A stretch of DNA of 64,000 nt from Thalassia testudinum (Eukaryota; Streptophyta; Magnoliopsida; Alismatales; Hydrocharitaceae), in contig JAZHRO010000063.1 of assembly GCA_037157565.1 (NCBI GenBank), positions 150,214,501 to 150,278,500 of the forward strand, given 5' to 3'. Positions within the stretch are counted from its first letter, which is position 1. Every line of letters begins with the position of its first letter. Shown piece after piece: positions 19,768 through 30,610 of the stretch. The notes beneath the pieces were generated by a model. That model was not told where the DNA came from. It searched no databases and worked only from the letters and a program-made list of their open reading frames with translations. The translations under genes and the position numbers were made by a program.

Positions 19768-19804
19768 TTTTGCTAGTGACTAGCAAAAGATAGGCATGGG
19801 GGTG
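19768..19804 (+). promoter_or_regulatory. Ath-1 stem-loop and terminal polypurine tract
   Basis: TTTTGCTAG (19768-19776), TGA and CTAGCAAAA (19780-19788) form a perfect 9-bp stem with a three-base loop. The 16-base tract GATAGGCATGGGGGTG abuts the LTR at 19805. Confidence 0.9.
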
Positions 19805-21487
19805 TGATGTGCATACATCTAAATAGCCAAAAATGTCTATTAATGCATGTTCTTAGTGTCATATTAGCATCATACATTGTAAATAGTACATAACATGCAT
19901 AATCATGCATTTAGGTCAAGTTGTATAATTTGTATAGTAATCGTCACCTTTAATGGTTAGGGATAGGATAATTTTTAATCATGGCCTTGGATTGAAGATC
20001 TAACCGTACGGATCTGATCAGGGCGACAATTGGAGTTCAACGACTCGAAGATTGCCCTGATCGGACATCCGTAGCACCAGATAGAGACCAAGACTAAAGA
20101 TCAAGGGCCAAGATGGTGCCAATCCGCACTGCAGACGACAAATCCGACCACACAAATGGGTTCGGATTAATGATCGCAGCCTAACGATGCAAAAATTGGT
20201 CCAATCCAACATTTGTGGCACCATCTACAACACACAGAAGATGAACGACCAAGATGGCATCATGTGGCGCCATCCTAGCCACCTCGGCCCTAAGGATCGC
20301 CATTGCATCCCCAAAGGATCTCCATCGCTCGATCCTATCCATTGGATCTTCATCCAACGGCCGTGAGCACGCGCACGTAAAATCAAAAGTGAAACACGAA
20401 GTTGGTCGTAGTGCAGCGGGCGACTGCTCTTTTGCAAGCGCGAGGCACGTGTTCGAAACGCAGTGCGCCTTAAATCAAATGGGGTCGTAGGAGCGGGCGC
20501 ATTCCAGCCATCAGATGATGATCGGGCGGCTGAGGGGTGGAGACGTGGTGCGTGGAGGAACCTTGGATCATCACATGCATAATGACGTGCTTGCACACGC
20601 CCAATCGCACACGGGCACGCGATTGACCGCAGACGAAAGTGCGCAAGGAGAAATCTGAGCTATCCGATCTCACGATCAGACGGCTAAGATTTGAATGACA
20701 TGCGCAGGCATTTTGAGTGTGGAAGGCATGGAGGCGCATGCAGCACGTGCACGTCGGCCACAATCAAACCTTTAGTGACAGATAAATCTATCACTAACGA
20801 CCTGATATTAATGTTCTAAGCTTGAAATGACAAATTTGCCCTCAATTCCTACAACTATAAAAGGAGACCCAACCTCCACTTCTTCTTCATCCCTTCCTTC
20901 ACCTCTTTCCCTCTCCAAAGCTCAAGAGAAGCTTGTCCCACACCCAGGATGTTATTCTAGAGTTAAATCCAATTTTCTTACCCCCGTTCCGGAAGTGGAT
21001 CCCACGACGACGACGACATGCTGCCCCATTCCCACTTCTTCTTGCTTCATCGTCCTTCCCACTTTGTCCTCCATCTTCCAGGCGTTGCTCCGTCCGGCTC
21101 GTCCTCCAAGCATTCATCAAGGAGGACAACATCTCTCTCCCTTCTTTTTAATAGCTTTCTAGAATAGAATTTTTTGCTGTCTAGTTGTAATCATTTCCTG
21201 CTTTATAGTTGTAAAATCATTCTGATTATATCAAGTGATTGTTCTCTCTCTCTCTCTTTCTTTCTCTTATTATTTATATCAATTCTAGTGTAATTATTTC
21301 ATTTTCAAACAAAAACACAAAAAAATATAAATCACGGATCTTTGATCGACGTAGCCTCCCTGTGTTCGACTCGAACTTCTTAGAATTTTGGTATAAATTT
21401 ATTTGTTGATGGATTTCTTCGTAAATCAAACTACAACGACGAATTTTTCGAAACCAACTTCGATCGCATAGTTTTCCACATTCAACA
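19805..21487 (+). repeat. Ath-1 3' LTR (1683 bp)
   Basis: It starts TGATGTGCATAC and ends CATTCAACA. It is homologous along its length to the LTRs of Ath-6 and Ath-7. U3 holds a decayed palindrome (20659-20685) and the TTTAGTGACAG inverted repeat (20770-20797). TATAAAAG is at 20856-20863. R/U5 has a CTCT run near 21240-21270 and ATCGACGTAGCCTCCCTGTG near 21347. The element itself is cut off at the window start, so the partner LTR cannot be compared. Confidence 0.9.
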
Positions 21488-22733
21488 CCCATCTCACACC
21501 ATAAGCCACCAACCGCCTCGCCACCCACCCCACAACCTCTACCACATCACCACGACCAAAACCCCTCTCCTATCTCACCATTCCACCCACCCAAACTCCC
21601 CACGGTGCAACCCCACATTCTTCGACCTTCTTCGCATCCGCTACACCCAAACATGCTCTCTCGCTGCACGCCACCACCACCACCTCTGCCGCACTCGTGC
21701 ACTTCTTCTGAACGTTTCTGACAGGCTGCAAGGTTGTGTTCTCTATTTCAGGTACACCACAGGTCGCCACCATTGACAGAGCTCCTTCGTGAGAGCTTGA
21801 AGCTGTGTTCTTACTACATTAGGTCCAGGTCTTACCTCCAGGTGACATGGAATCAACCCAGGAGCACATCTCGACTTTGAATTGGGAACTTCAAGTGCTC
21901 CTACACCGTCAATTAGACGAATTAGGCACCTGCTATTCACGCAAAGAGAGGAAGACCAGATAGTCCCACATTAGAAGTGGGAGAGCTCATGAGGGCGTAT
22001 AAGTTATTTTCGTGTTCATACTCCTCCGCCCGAGAGCATAGGGGTCGAGTCCCCATATCACCAATGTGCATCCTCACCTGCTACACCACGTCGGTGGGTC
22101 TAGACTTCTGACCATATACCCAGTTACCCGGTACTGTTTATCCGGGTCTGAGCTGACGGAAAGGGAAGAGAAGGAAAGAGAGGGAGAAGGGTGGGTTTTT
22201 CCCTTAGCCGTGCCCTCTCGACACTTAGTCAATGGGAGGCTCTTCGTGCCTCTATGTTGTGCCTCTCCTTGAGGCTTGAAGAGAAGAAGAGAGGACCTTG
22301 AGCCTTTGCTAGTTAAGGCGTCTGAGTACCTTATCTGTCATCTGATTTCACTGGTTCTATGTTCCTGTGGCTATATTGGTTGCTTATTAACGTGGAATAA
22401 GTGGTTGATCATTACTGTTTAGTTATTTGAGAATTATTGTGAGCATAATTAGAGGGGTAATTGGTGATTTAAATCATCATTTTACCCCATTCTTTTTGCA
22501 CCTTGACATTGATTTTCATATATATATCTATATATATATATATATATATCTTTCTTACTTGCTCATATTTGTGGTGATATTGTGATCATTGAAATTAATT
22601 GCAACACTTGCTCCCTACGTTCGACCTCGAATTTTCTTGACAATCTTTTGAGTTGTAAATATTATTTGCTTTCAAGCGATTTTGACCTATACTGCAATGC
22701 ATCTTTTAAAACAACGATATCGTGCATTAAATA
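21488..22733 (+). repeat. Ath-3 5' LTR, right part
   Basis: It matches about 49337-50573 of the 3' LTR. The left half was separated by Ath-1. Its end reads ATTAAATA where the other copy has GTTAAACA, a C-to-T change in the terminal CA. It holds a copy of the snRNA-type module at 21962. The pyrimidine-rich stretch with TTTCAGGTACACCACAGG (about 21749) could resemble a 3' splice site. Confidence 0.88.
21962..22203 (+). promoter_or_regulatory. snRNA-type promoter module in Ath-3 5' LTR
   Basis: AGTCCCACATTAG starts at 21962, with TATAAG at 21998. The tract keeps GTGGGTCTAGACT and TTACCCGGT and ends in a TTTTTCCC run near 22200. The upstream element is closer to the consensus here than in Ath-2, with CG changed to TA. 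Confidence 0.42.
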
Positions 22734-22736
22734 TTT

Positions 22737-22754
22737 TAGCGTCATTGCCGAGGA
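22737..22754 (+). other. Ath-3 primer binding site
   Basis: TAGCGTCATTGCCGAGGA starts three bases after the LTR end. It differs from the Ath-2 site at four positions, one of them a G-to-A change in the leading TGG. It is still recognisably the tRNA-Asp type or a close variant. Confidence 0.7.
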
Positions 22755-23950
22755 GCAACATGCAATTCACCGCTATTCTTTGCTTTATCTGATTATATTT
22801 GGGCACTAACTTACCCTGTTTGTTTCTTGCGATTTTGCGAGGTACATCACAAGGAGATCTTCCACGCAAAACAACCACTCCTAAGGGCAAGTAATCTCTC
22901 TTCTTCCCTAATCAACTAATCCTTGGAAGATAAAAAAGGAAATAATCAATTAGGAACTACCTGCCTTACTTTCTTAGTTAATCATCATTTAAAATGTAAG
23001 TTTTCAATATTTGCAAAAATTTTCATAGCTGATTGAAGCTTGAGGCGATTCTTTTTAGAATTCCCTACCAAAATTGCCTATACTTATTAGGGACCACTTA
23101 ATTTGTAAAATCACCTTGGGCTAACACACTTCTTGCTTGAAGCCCAAGGTGATCATTTTGAGATTTAATTAGACTTGGAATAGAGCCAATTAGGGTTTTT
23201 AACGTCAGGGTTTGAAGTATTAGTACACATTTGCCTACATTAAAGTGAATTAATCCTTTCGCATTTGTGTGCTACCCAAGACCCTATTTGAAAATATCTA
23301 ATCAATAAAAACCCTAAAAAATCAGGCTTTAAATTCACTTGAACCCTAAAATCTTGGACCTAATAAATTGAGAGTCATTCAGGGTGATTTATGGGTCTTG
23401 ACCTAGATTTCATTCTGTCATCTTTAAGGCAGGTCAGGTGAAGTTGGTCTACTTTGTGGGCCAACCAACCTCCAAATTAGGTCACAAGTCAAATCAACTT
23501 CTAATCAAGTGAAATTCAAGGCACTAATTAGGCTAAAATTGGTAGACTTAAGGACTTAAGTCCGTACATTCCGGTCTACTTGTAACCATAGTGACAAGGA
23601 AGGTCAGATGGGGAAACTTTGTAACCATGGGGACGCTCTACCATCTAGGGGTCATTACGGGGCTCTCCCTTCCTGGCTACCTAGGTATTTCTCAGGTGTG
23701 CAAATTTCTGATTCAGAGGTATCATCCACCTAAAAACTACCTTAGTCATCAAAAAATCTTTGGGTGCCATGATTGGGTCCAAATAACATCCAGTCCCTCA
23801 TCATTTTACTAGAGCACACACAGGAAGGTCATTAGGTTTTTAACTTAAGAGACCTGATTAGATTTTCCTGGGAACTTCTTTCAGATCTAATCAAGTTCCA
23901 ATCTGATCCTGAGTTTGATTCTAATCTTGATTCCACCACCTGATTAAAAA
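22755..23950 (+). other. Ath-3 leader (untranslated)
   Basis: No gene is seen. The block at about 23570-23790 (GGTCTACTTGTAACC, GGGGACGCTCTACC, GGGTGCC..GATTGGGTCC) is the counterpart of the Ath-2 leader block at 6350-6600. It is the most conserved part of an otherwise AT-rich leader. Confidence 0.6.
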
Positions 23951-25447
23951 ATGCAACCTGACATGCTAGGAAAAGTGATTAGAAAACCTGTGTCCCAAAT
24001 GACCATCAAAGACAAAATGATTGAGGATGTTTACAAACATCAAGAAGAGTATTCTAGATCCTCAAGTCCACTTAGGGAGATTTAGGTTAATGTCACATCA
24101 AAATTCATTTTTAACCATGCTAAGATAATTTTTTCTGAAATGATGCATGGTTCAACCTGGGATGATCTCTTACGAGAATATTTTGAATTTACAACATTAC
24201 ATGACAATGAGTATTTACAATGTTGGTCAAACCCCATACTTTTTAAGAAACACCAAGATTTCATGAAGACACGTGGTATAACACTGGATGCATTATATGA
24301 AGGCATTAATCAAAAATACCCATAAAAGGATAATGAGACCCCTTGGAGCAACATTAAAGATCAACATTTCCCAATCCCTGATTCAAGAATCAAGGTTATA
24401 GTGGACCCCCAACCCAAGTGAATTTAGATTCAAATTTCATAGCAATTGACATTCCTGATTTTAATGAGGGTTGGGAGGATCTAATTGCAGGCGTTCCTGA
24501 TTTCGAGACAACCCTAGAAAATCAAGAACCTAGTTCACCAAGCTTAGATTTCCTGACACCTGTGATGATGAGCTTAACACAGACATTCTTAGGAATGTAA
24601 ATCCTGAGCCTTACCTTGTTAAGGTGATTCTCGAGAATGATTCTGGCATCTCTGTAGAGCCTAGGCTAGATTCTAGTGATCCAATCCTTACCCTTAACCG
24701 AGAATCTGGATTTGAGCCTATTTAAGATAATCATGAGGCCCAAAATGATGAAAGTCAGATTTTTAATTTGAATTACAATTCTGGGCCTGTATTTAATGAA
24801 TACACCTCTCCAACATCCTCTGAGACACAGATCGATTTTTTGGAAGTCACACCAATTTATGATACAGAAATTGAGTTGTAAGAGTTGGGACTCGAATGGG
24901 TGTATCCTAGGAGCCAAGAACCTAGGCCCATTTCTAATAAGGACACCTTTTTAAGCTTAGAATATGAAACTAGGTTAGATCCAAGTTAGATTGTTGATTC
25001 TACTTATCTTGATTCTTTCTGTGGTGGAACCTCTGATTTGGAATCGAGTTCAGAACATGATCTTCACAAGTTCTCCGACGATTTCAAATCTTACTTTGAT
25101 TTTAGAGAACTGTTGTTTCCTAATGACTTCAAACCGATTTATGACCTCAGTAACTACAACATGTCCTTTGATTCTAACACTGAGGTCATTGATTTGAAAG
25201 AAACCACCTCTTCTACACCACATACAGAACCTTCTTAAATTCGATCCCAACCCCAACTCGCCACCGGAATCAATTTCTACTCTGATTCTCCTCTCGATGA
25301 TCCGGTCGCATATGATTCTCCAACTTTTGATCGGGCTTTAGACTCTGATCAGATCAATAATCATTTCCCATCTTTCTCTGATCACTCTCATAGGGATCTC
25401 ATATCCTCCACAGATCCATTTCCATTTGAGGATCCCTACTCCAACTA
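23951..25447 (+). pseudogene. Ath-3 acidic protein of unknown function, replacing gag-pol
   Basis: The frame starts MQPDMLGKVIRKP at 23951. It carries HGSTWDDLLREYFEF and YLQCWSNPILFKKHQDFMKT to a stop at 24325. The frame then shifts (24418-24580) and runs in another frame from about 24600 to 25447 with several stops. The second half is rich in Asp, Glu, Ser and Pro, for example DLESSSEHDLHKFSDDF near 25035 and STDPFPFEDPY at the end. I recognise no protease, RT, integrase or zinc finger. Ath-4 keeps the same terminal piece at 50574-50754, so this is a family protein. Function is unknown; a degenerate gag-like or transcription-related role is possible but unproven. Confidence 0.6.
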
Positions 25448-27291
25448 AGTTGATTGTAATAAGCCAAACCCATGATTTTCACTTCCAAAACTTCTTAAGC
25501 CTCAGAGTATTTGGTGGGCACCATATCTCTTGATCAACATCCATCAAACCACCAAATTGATTGGGTTTGGGCTACATCATCAGCCTGTTGATCTGAACAA
25601 GCACCTGATTGGACCAACCAAGCTTTTGATCAAGGTTCTTGTTCTACAAAACTCCGCTGATTTGACCACTCCTCCTTGACCACCTTTCTACTCAACTGAA
25701 GGCATTGAATTTAGTGCTTAACGGGAGGCAACCCATCATTCAAAAAACCTGAGATCCTTCTGATTATCCTTTTGAGCTTCACGTCTACTGCACTTTGAGT
25801 TCAGTTTTGGAACAGCCGACTCCACCTTTGATAGACGTACCAGAGCCTGAAATAATCCGCAACAGTTACCCCGACCCATTCACCCACCCTTTGAACCTGT
25901 TCTAATCCTTGAACCCAACTGATTTCATACCCTCCGATTTATAGCAAGGACATTGCAAAACTTAGGCATGGGTGGGTGTTAAAGTGCAAACACATAAAAA
26001 TTCAAGTTTTTGAAGGGTTCTCACAAAAAAATTACTCACATTCAAAAAAATAAAAAAAATAAAAAAAAATAATTGAAAAAGAACAAAAAAAAATGGAAAG
26101 GGGAGGAAATTTTGAAAGATAAATTACATATCATTCTTGAGGAGGAAATGGGGAGGTGATTTTAATGTCAAAAAGGAGCACAATTTGAAACAAAAAAGGG
26201 GGCTAACCATTAGTAAATGATTATGGAATCTACTTAAGTTCTAGACCAAATCAAAAGAAAAAATTAAGTTCTATAATAACAGAGAGACAAAGAGATTAGT
26301 ATGAGTGATGATCTTAGACCTCTTAGGCTTATTTTAGGGGTTAAAAATTCAAGTACCTATTAAGATCTGGATAGCCCTTAAGAGGTTAAGGAAAATGCGA
26401 AGCTTATACATTAGGTCCAAGTCTTAGAGATTATTCGACCTCGTTAACTGACCTTTGATTTGTGGGACTCAATAACCTAAGCACCCCAATCCACACACAA
26501 GTCTGCTTTAGTGTAGTTAATAATCAAAATCACACAAAAGCATTTGTTCTATTATGAAAAGGCTACTTAGATTAGGAGTGACTTATCAACACAAGTTGAT
26601 TTAGATGAGTTCCCAGCATGGAGAGGTGGGAAATTTCCCTCAAAGATGCGCAATAACATACCATCTCCTCGACGCTTGTCTCCTAGGATATCTAAACATC
26701 CTACTGGGGGCATGTAAGCACCTTGTGTTGGTTCAGGTGCCATGGGCAGGATTATCCTGAAATGTCCATTGCCAGGGCTTGAATTTAGCTATAAAATGCC
26801 ATGGCGGCACTATCTCAAATTGTTGAAAGCCAGGGATCTGTGGGTTGCCATGGGCGGTGCTATCTCAAAGCATTGATTGCCATGGACCCTACGAGGATTG
26901 ATGGTGGGAGCAAGGAATCTGATACATACTGTGTTTTTGAGCTAATCCGAAGATAGAAATAAAGAAAAGAAAAAGAGAGAAAGATCTCCAAAATGCAAAA
27001 ATTCTTCTATCTCTCTCTCTTATAAAAATGCACTACAAACTAAACCTGGACTAATCATGTTACAAGCACGGGCGCTTTAATCGCGGGGTCAAACAAACCT
27101 TAGGATAGTTTCTGTGGACCTTAGAAACCTTCGCAGAAGACTGAGGCTAAAGCTAGTCAGGTCTCGACCTTGGTTGGTGCTTGATTACCTCTAGGCCTAT
27201 TATTATCATTTTGACCCAATTTCTAAAAAGAAGAAAGAATCAGGACTTTGAGCATCAAGGATGGTCTAGAATTCGAGTTAATTTCATAAGA
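25448..27291 (+). other. Ath-3 3' non-coding region with central PPT and triple repeat
   Basis: It holds CTTAACGGGAGGCAACCC near 25718, the central polypurine-like tract (AAGGACATTGCA..TTAGGCATGGGTGGG, 25946-25978), and an A-rich tract near 26030-26090. The TTGATTTAGATGAGTTCCC block follows near 26597, then three CCATGG/GCCAGG-type units at about 26739-26895. The layout follows Ath-2. No gene is seen. Confidence 0.78.
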
Positions 27292-27313
27292 TTTTGCTAA
27301 GAGACTAGCAAAA
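27292..27313 (+). promoter_or_regulatory. Ath-3 stem-loop, separated from its PPT by SIRE-1
   Basis: TTTTGCTA (27292-27299) and TAGCAAAA (27306-27313) form an 8-bp stem. SIRE-1 entered at its 3' edge, so the matching 16-base PPT (GTTAGCCATGACGGCA) now lies at 47957-47972, directly before the 3' LTR. The PPT has lost most of its G-run. Confidence 0.85.
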
Positions 27314-27315
27314 GT

Positions 27316-28669
27316 TGTAGGATTTGTAATGCACAAGTACACTGAAGGGGGGATGAATAGTGTGGTAGATAAAAATTTGCAAGAATAACAAACCACAAAA
27401 ACACACAAGATATATAGTGGTTCCCCTCACTTGGGTACTCCACTACCTAAGTCTCCCAACTTAGGATTTTTAACCCGATTCCCTCAACCTAGAAGGAATC
27501 AATTTACTAATGAACTAAGGTAAGTAACAGGTTACCTCAACCCAATTACAAGATATCAAAAAGAAATAAAGATATAGGTATAAACAAGATGCAAATAAAA
27601 GCTTACAACAAATTCCTAAGTCTCCAACAAGTATATTGCTTAATAAGAGTATATAAATTAATCTAACGAGAATACTAAGGCGTAAATGAACGATTGAACA
27701 ATGAAGAACACGATCACCTTTGATGACTTATTGTAAATGGAGAGAGGCCTTGATAGGAATGCAACAAATCAAGCTCCTTTGCAGCTAGAAAAATTGAGAA
27801 TTGGAGGTGTAGGCAACGATAGTATTTTTGGCTTCTTAGTTGTGTGCAAAAGACACTCAAAGAGTGCTTATATAAGCCACTAAACACCTCTCCTACGAAT
27901 ACTAGCCATTAGGGGCAATTTGGGAAGATTAGAGATAGGTTTAATTGCAAAATAGGCATTCAGATTGGTTACAATGGTTAGTTGGTACTGGTACTAAACT
28001 TTTGATATCGGTACCTACTGCCTACAGCCAGCCCAACTAAGTTACTAGGTACCGGTACTCATGATGAGTACCGGTACTTGTGACTCACAGATTTGGGTCC
28101 TGTGACTTACATGTACCGATACTGGTGATTAGTACTAGTACTTGTATGGTCTAGGCAAAACCAAGTGCACAAACTGTAACCACTTGGTATCGGTACTCAC
28201 AATGAGTACCTGTACTTGTTCACAGTTTGGGACTTAGGCCCAAACCTGTGCCTAGCATGTACCGGTACTTATAACTAGTACAGGTACTTACTACAAGTAC
28301 CTAATATTATAACTGTAAGTCAATTTTTAGAGTTATCCCATCTACTCTATATGGCTTTATTTTGAAAGAATCAAATTTGAGTTTTGAAATGAATGAATGA
28401 ACGATATTTTGAACCCTATTATCTCTACTTTGATTTTAACTCCTAGATTATGTTCTACTTGTTAGGAGACATACAAAGATTCTAAAATACAATGAATACA
28501 ACAAAAACTATAATCTTCTTCCTTCATATGCTATCTTGTTCCTTCAATGCTATCTTGTTGCATGCATCAGTAGATTCGTTTGTCCTGTAATACTTCATAA
28601 ACATATTAGATTTTAAAATGATTTTGTTAACACCAAAACACAGAAGAGGGGTGGAACTAGGTTCCAACA
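27316..28669 (-). repeat. SIRE-1 3' LTR (left copy)
   Basis: On the minus strand it starts TGTTGGAACC and ends TCCTACA. The TATA box on the minus strand is TATATAAG (27868-27875). An array of GTACCGGTAC-type palindromes lies 105-450 bp upstream of it. The mate is 46599-47953. Confidence 0.95.
27980..28320. repeat. Array of GTACCGGTAC palindromes in SIRE-1 U3
   Basis: The motif GTACCGGTAC and one- or two-base variants recur in pairs around short spacers, giving long inverted repeats. The best is the 29-bp near-perfect palindrome at 28049-28077, with only the centre asymmetric. The array recurs in the other LTR (about 47265-47600). Similar motifs lie in the internal region around the Ath-5 site (30520-30610, 41809-41895). 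Confidence 0.8.
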
Positions 28670-28683
28670 ATCTCCCCTTTTTT
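28670..28683 (-). promoter_or_regulatory. SIRE-1 polypurine tract
   Basis: The minus strand reads AAAAAAGGGGAGAT, directly before the LTR start TGTTGG. This is the expected plus-strand primer site. Confidence 0.85.
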
Positions 28684-29057
28684 GGTGTTGACAAAACAAA
28701 CACGATACTCATAAATAAAAATAAACAAAGACTTAATAAGAGAAGAATAGAAAACCCCACGAGTGAAAAACCTCTCCCTCAAACTAAGCTCCCCCTATTT
28801 TAAATATGAAGTATCCAATCATTTCTCCCCCTTTTTGTCAAGTAAGCAAAAAGATGAGCAAATAATACATTTTTAAGCAATCAAAGCATCATATATGAGC
28901 AACCAACTCTATACAACCTTCATAAAAACTAAACATGATAAAGTTCATAAAGATAAAGGTTGAGACAATTTTAGCAAAGCCACACATAAGAAATCTTAAA
29001 AGTCATACAAGTTTAGCAAGACATAAATGTTATACAAGCAACAAAATGAAAACTAAA

Positions 29058-30423
29058 CTAATTTCTAGGACATTTTCTGATAAGCTTTTGTACATGTCCA
29101 CCATCATCATCATCATCATCATCATCGTCATCATCATCATCTTCATCTTCATCATCACTATCTTCATGTGAAACTTCTTCTTCATCTTCAATGTGTTCTT
29201 CTTCCTCATCAACATGGAGAATAGGTTCTTCCACAATTGGAGAAGAGATAGAAGATGGATCTTGGAAGTGCTTTTGCCTTCTTTCATTGTATGCTTGAGG
29301 TGCTTTCGGTTGAGTCTGCTTCCATTGTTTATATTTTTGAGTGGAAGTGACATGGGAAGACTTAATAGAAAGAGAAAGGTCATGAAACTTGCATTCCATG
29401 TGACGGAAGGAAAAATTGAGATTGGTTAAATTTTGACTAATATAATTGAAAGTATTTATCAAATTAGGATTAGTTCTAGACACATTAGATAGATTTACCC
29501 AAGGTGTTTTAGCTTCTGGATATGGATAGGTTATAGGATTGAAAGCGGAGGAAGATTCAGGAGGTGGATGCGAAGAAGATTGAGCATTTGGATCAACTTC
29601 TTCATCATCATCACTAGAGGATTCCTCTCTAGCAGGTTTCACTCCCATTTTTTGGAGAGTGGACCATTTGAAATAGACCACTTTTCTAAGAGAAGTAAAA
29701 TTAGAGAGGTCAATTTTATTATTGTGAAGAATGTGGGATACCAAGATATCCAATGGTAAAGCTAATGCACGATAATGGGGTCTAAGAAAGTGCATGACAA
29801 TTGTGTTCCAATTCACTGGGAAGCTTGTGATGATAGCATAAATTAAGGGTAAAATATCAACATGAATTTTGTGGAATCCTGAATTTTTAGCCCTTAAGTT
29901 CCATGCTAAGATATGAAAAAGGATGCGAGCAAATAGTCATGTTTAGGGCAACTAATGCTTTGCCCTGACAGTTAGGGAGCAAGAGAGTTTCATGGATTTT
30001 ATGAGTAGGAACTTTCTCCTTAAGTTTGTTAAATGCATGACCTTCATTAGGACATTCAGTAATGGTTGAAAATAATTGTGATGTGATGGTGATTTTCAGA
30101 CCAAAAATATTTGTTGTTAGGACAAGGTGACCTCGATTTTCTTGTTCTTGGAGATTAGCAAAGAATAGACAGTTGACATCAGGGTATACTCCAGGAACAT
30201 CAGCAAAAAATGATTTAACAAAGAAATGCATGAGTTTTTGTTCGGAAAGATGAGTGGTAAAATTAAAGAGTTGAAGTGAGAAATATTTCCACTCAACTAG
30301 CCTACAATGAAGAGCTTTTAGGCCTTTATACCAATCAAACTTCGACCTAGCAACCTCATTGATGCAAAACTTGTGAAAAGCATCTTGAGGTTCTTTTCAC
30401 TTACTCATTGATTTAGGTGCCAT
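29058..30423 (-). pseudogene. SIRE-1 extra ORF in the env position (plant transposon-protein-like)
   Basis: On the minus strand it starts MAPKSMSK at 30423. One stop follows at once, then VARSKFDWYKGLKALHCRLVEW, and a frameshift near 29920. The second half has VNWNTIVMHFLRPHYRALALP and FTSLRKVVYFKWSTLQKMGV. It ends in a Ser/Asp/Glu-rich tail whose Asp run comes from a GAT repeat (29100-29160). From memory it resembles the plant 'putative transposon protein' domain (PF20167-like) often found in SIRE-type elements. I see no membrane segment or signal peptide, so an envelope role is not supported. Ath-5 separates it from pol. Confidence 0.55.
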
Positions 30424-30605
30424 CTGAAATCATGCAACAACAAGGAATAGGAAAACAATTAGAAATATAGAAAACTTCCTTTCATGTGTTTGTACAAAAA
30501 CACATTTAATCCTGCATGTACCAGTACTGGTGATTGGTACCAGTACTGGTTGGTTTCTGTTCCAACTAGAAATTTGAGCTAGTACCATTATTCATATTCA
30601 GTACC
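30424..30605 (-). other. SIRE-1 non-coding DNA between extra ORF and Ath-5
   Basis: No gene is seen. It contains several TACCAGTACTGG and GTACCGGTAC motifs, the same kind as in the SIRE-1 LTRs. Confidence 0.6.
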
Positions 30606-30610
30606 GGTAC

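Larger units (their letters stand above)
1..21487 (+). mobile_element. Ath-1: Athila-type Ty3/gypsy element, 5' part outside window, split by sLTR-1
   Basis: The element carries reverse transcriptase, RNase H and integrase remnants, a long 3' non-coding region, a polypurine tract and a 3' LTR ending at 21487. It is interrupted at 1350-17402 by sLTR-1. Its 5' LTR, gag and protease lie left of the window. Athila affiliation rests on RT and integrase wording shared with Ath-2, whose upstream RT motifs are typical of that lineage. The sequence after 21487 matches the Ath-3 3' LTR at about 49340, so Ath-1 landed in the 5' LTR of Ath-3. The first bases to the right of it are CCCAT; the matching left duplication cannot be seen. 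Confidence 0.9.

Noticed and set aside
29100..29160. (GAT)n trinucleotide array as a CRISPR-like or independent satellite
   Set aside because: It is a microsatellite within the acidic tail of the SIRE-1 extra ORF; there are no spacers and the genome is a plant's.
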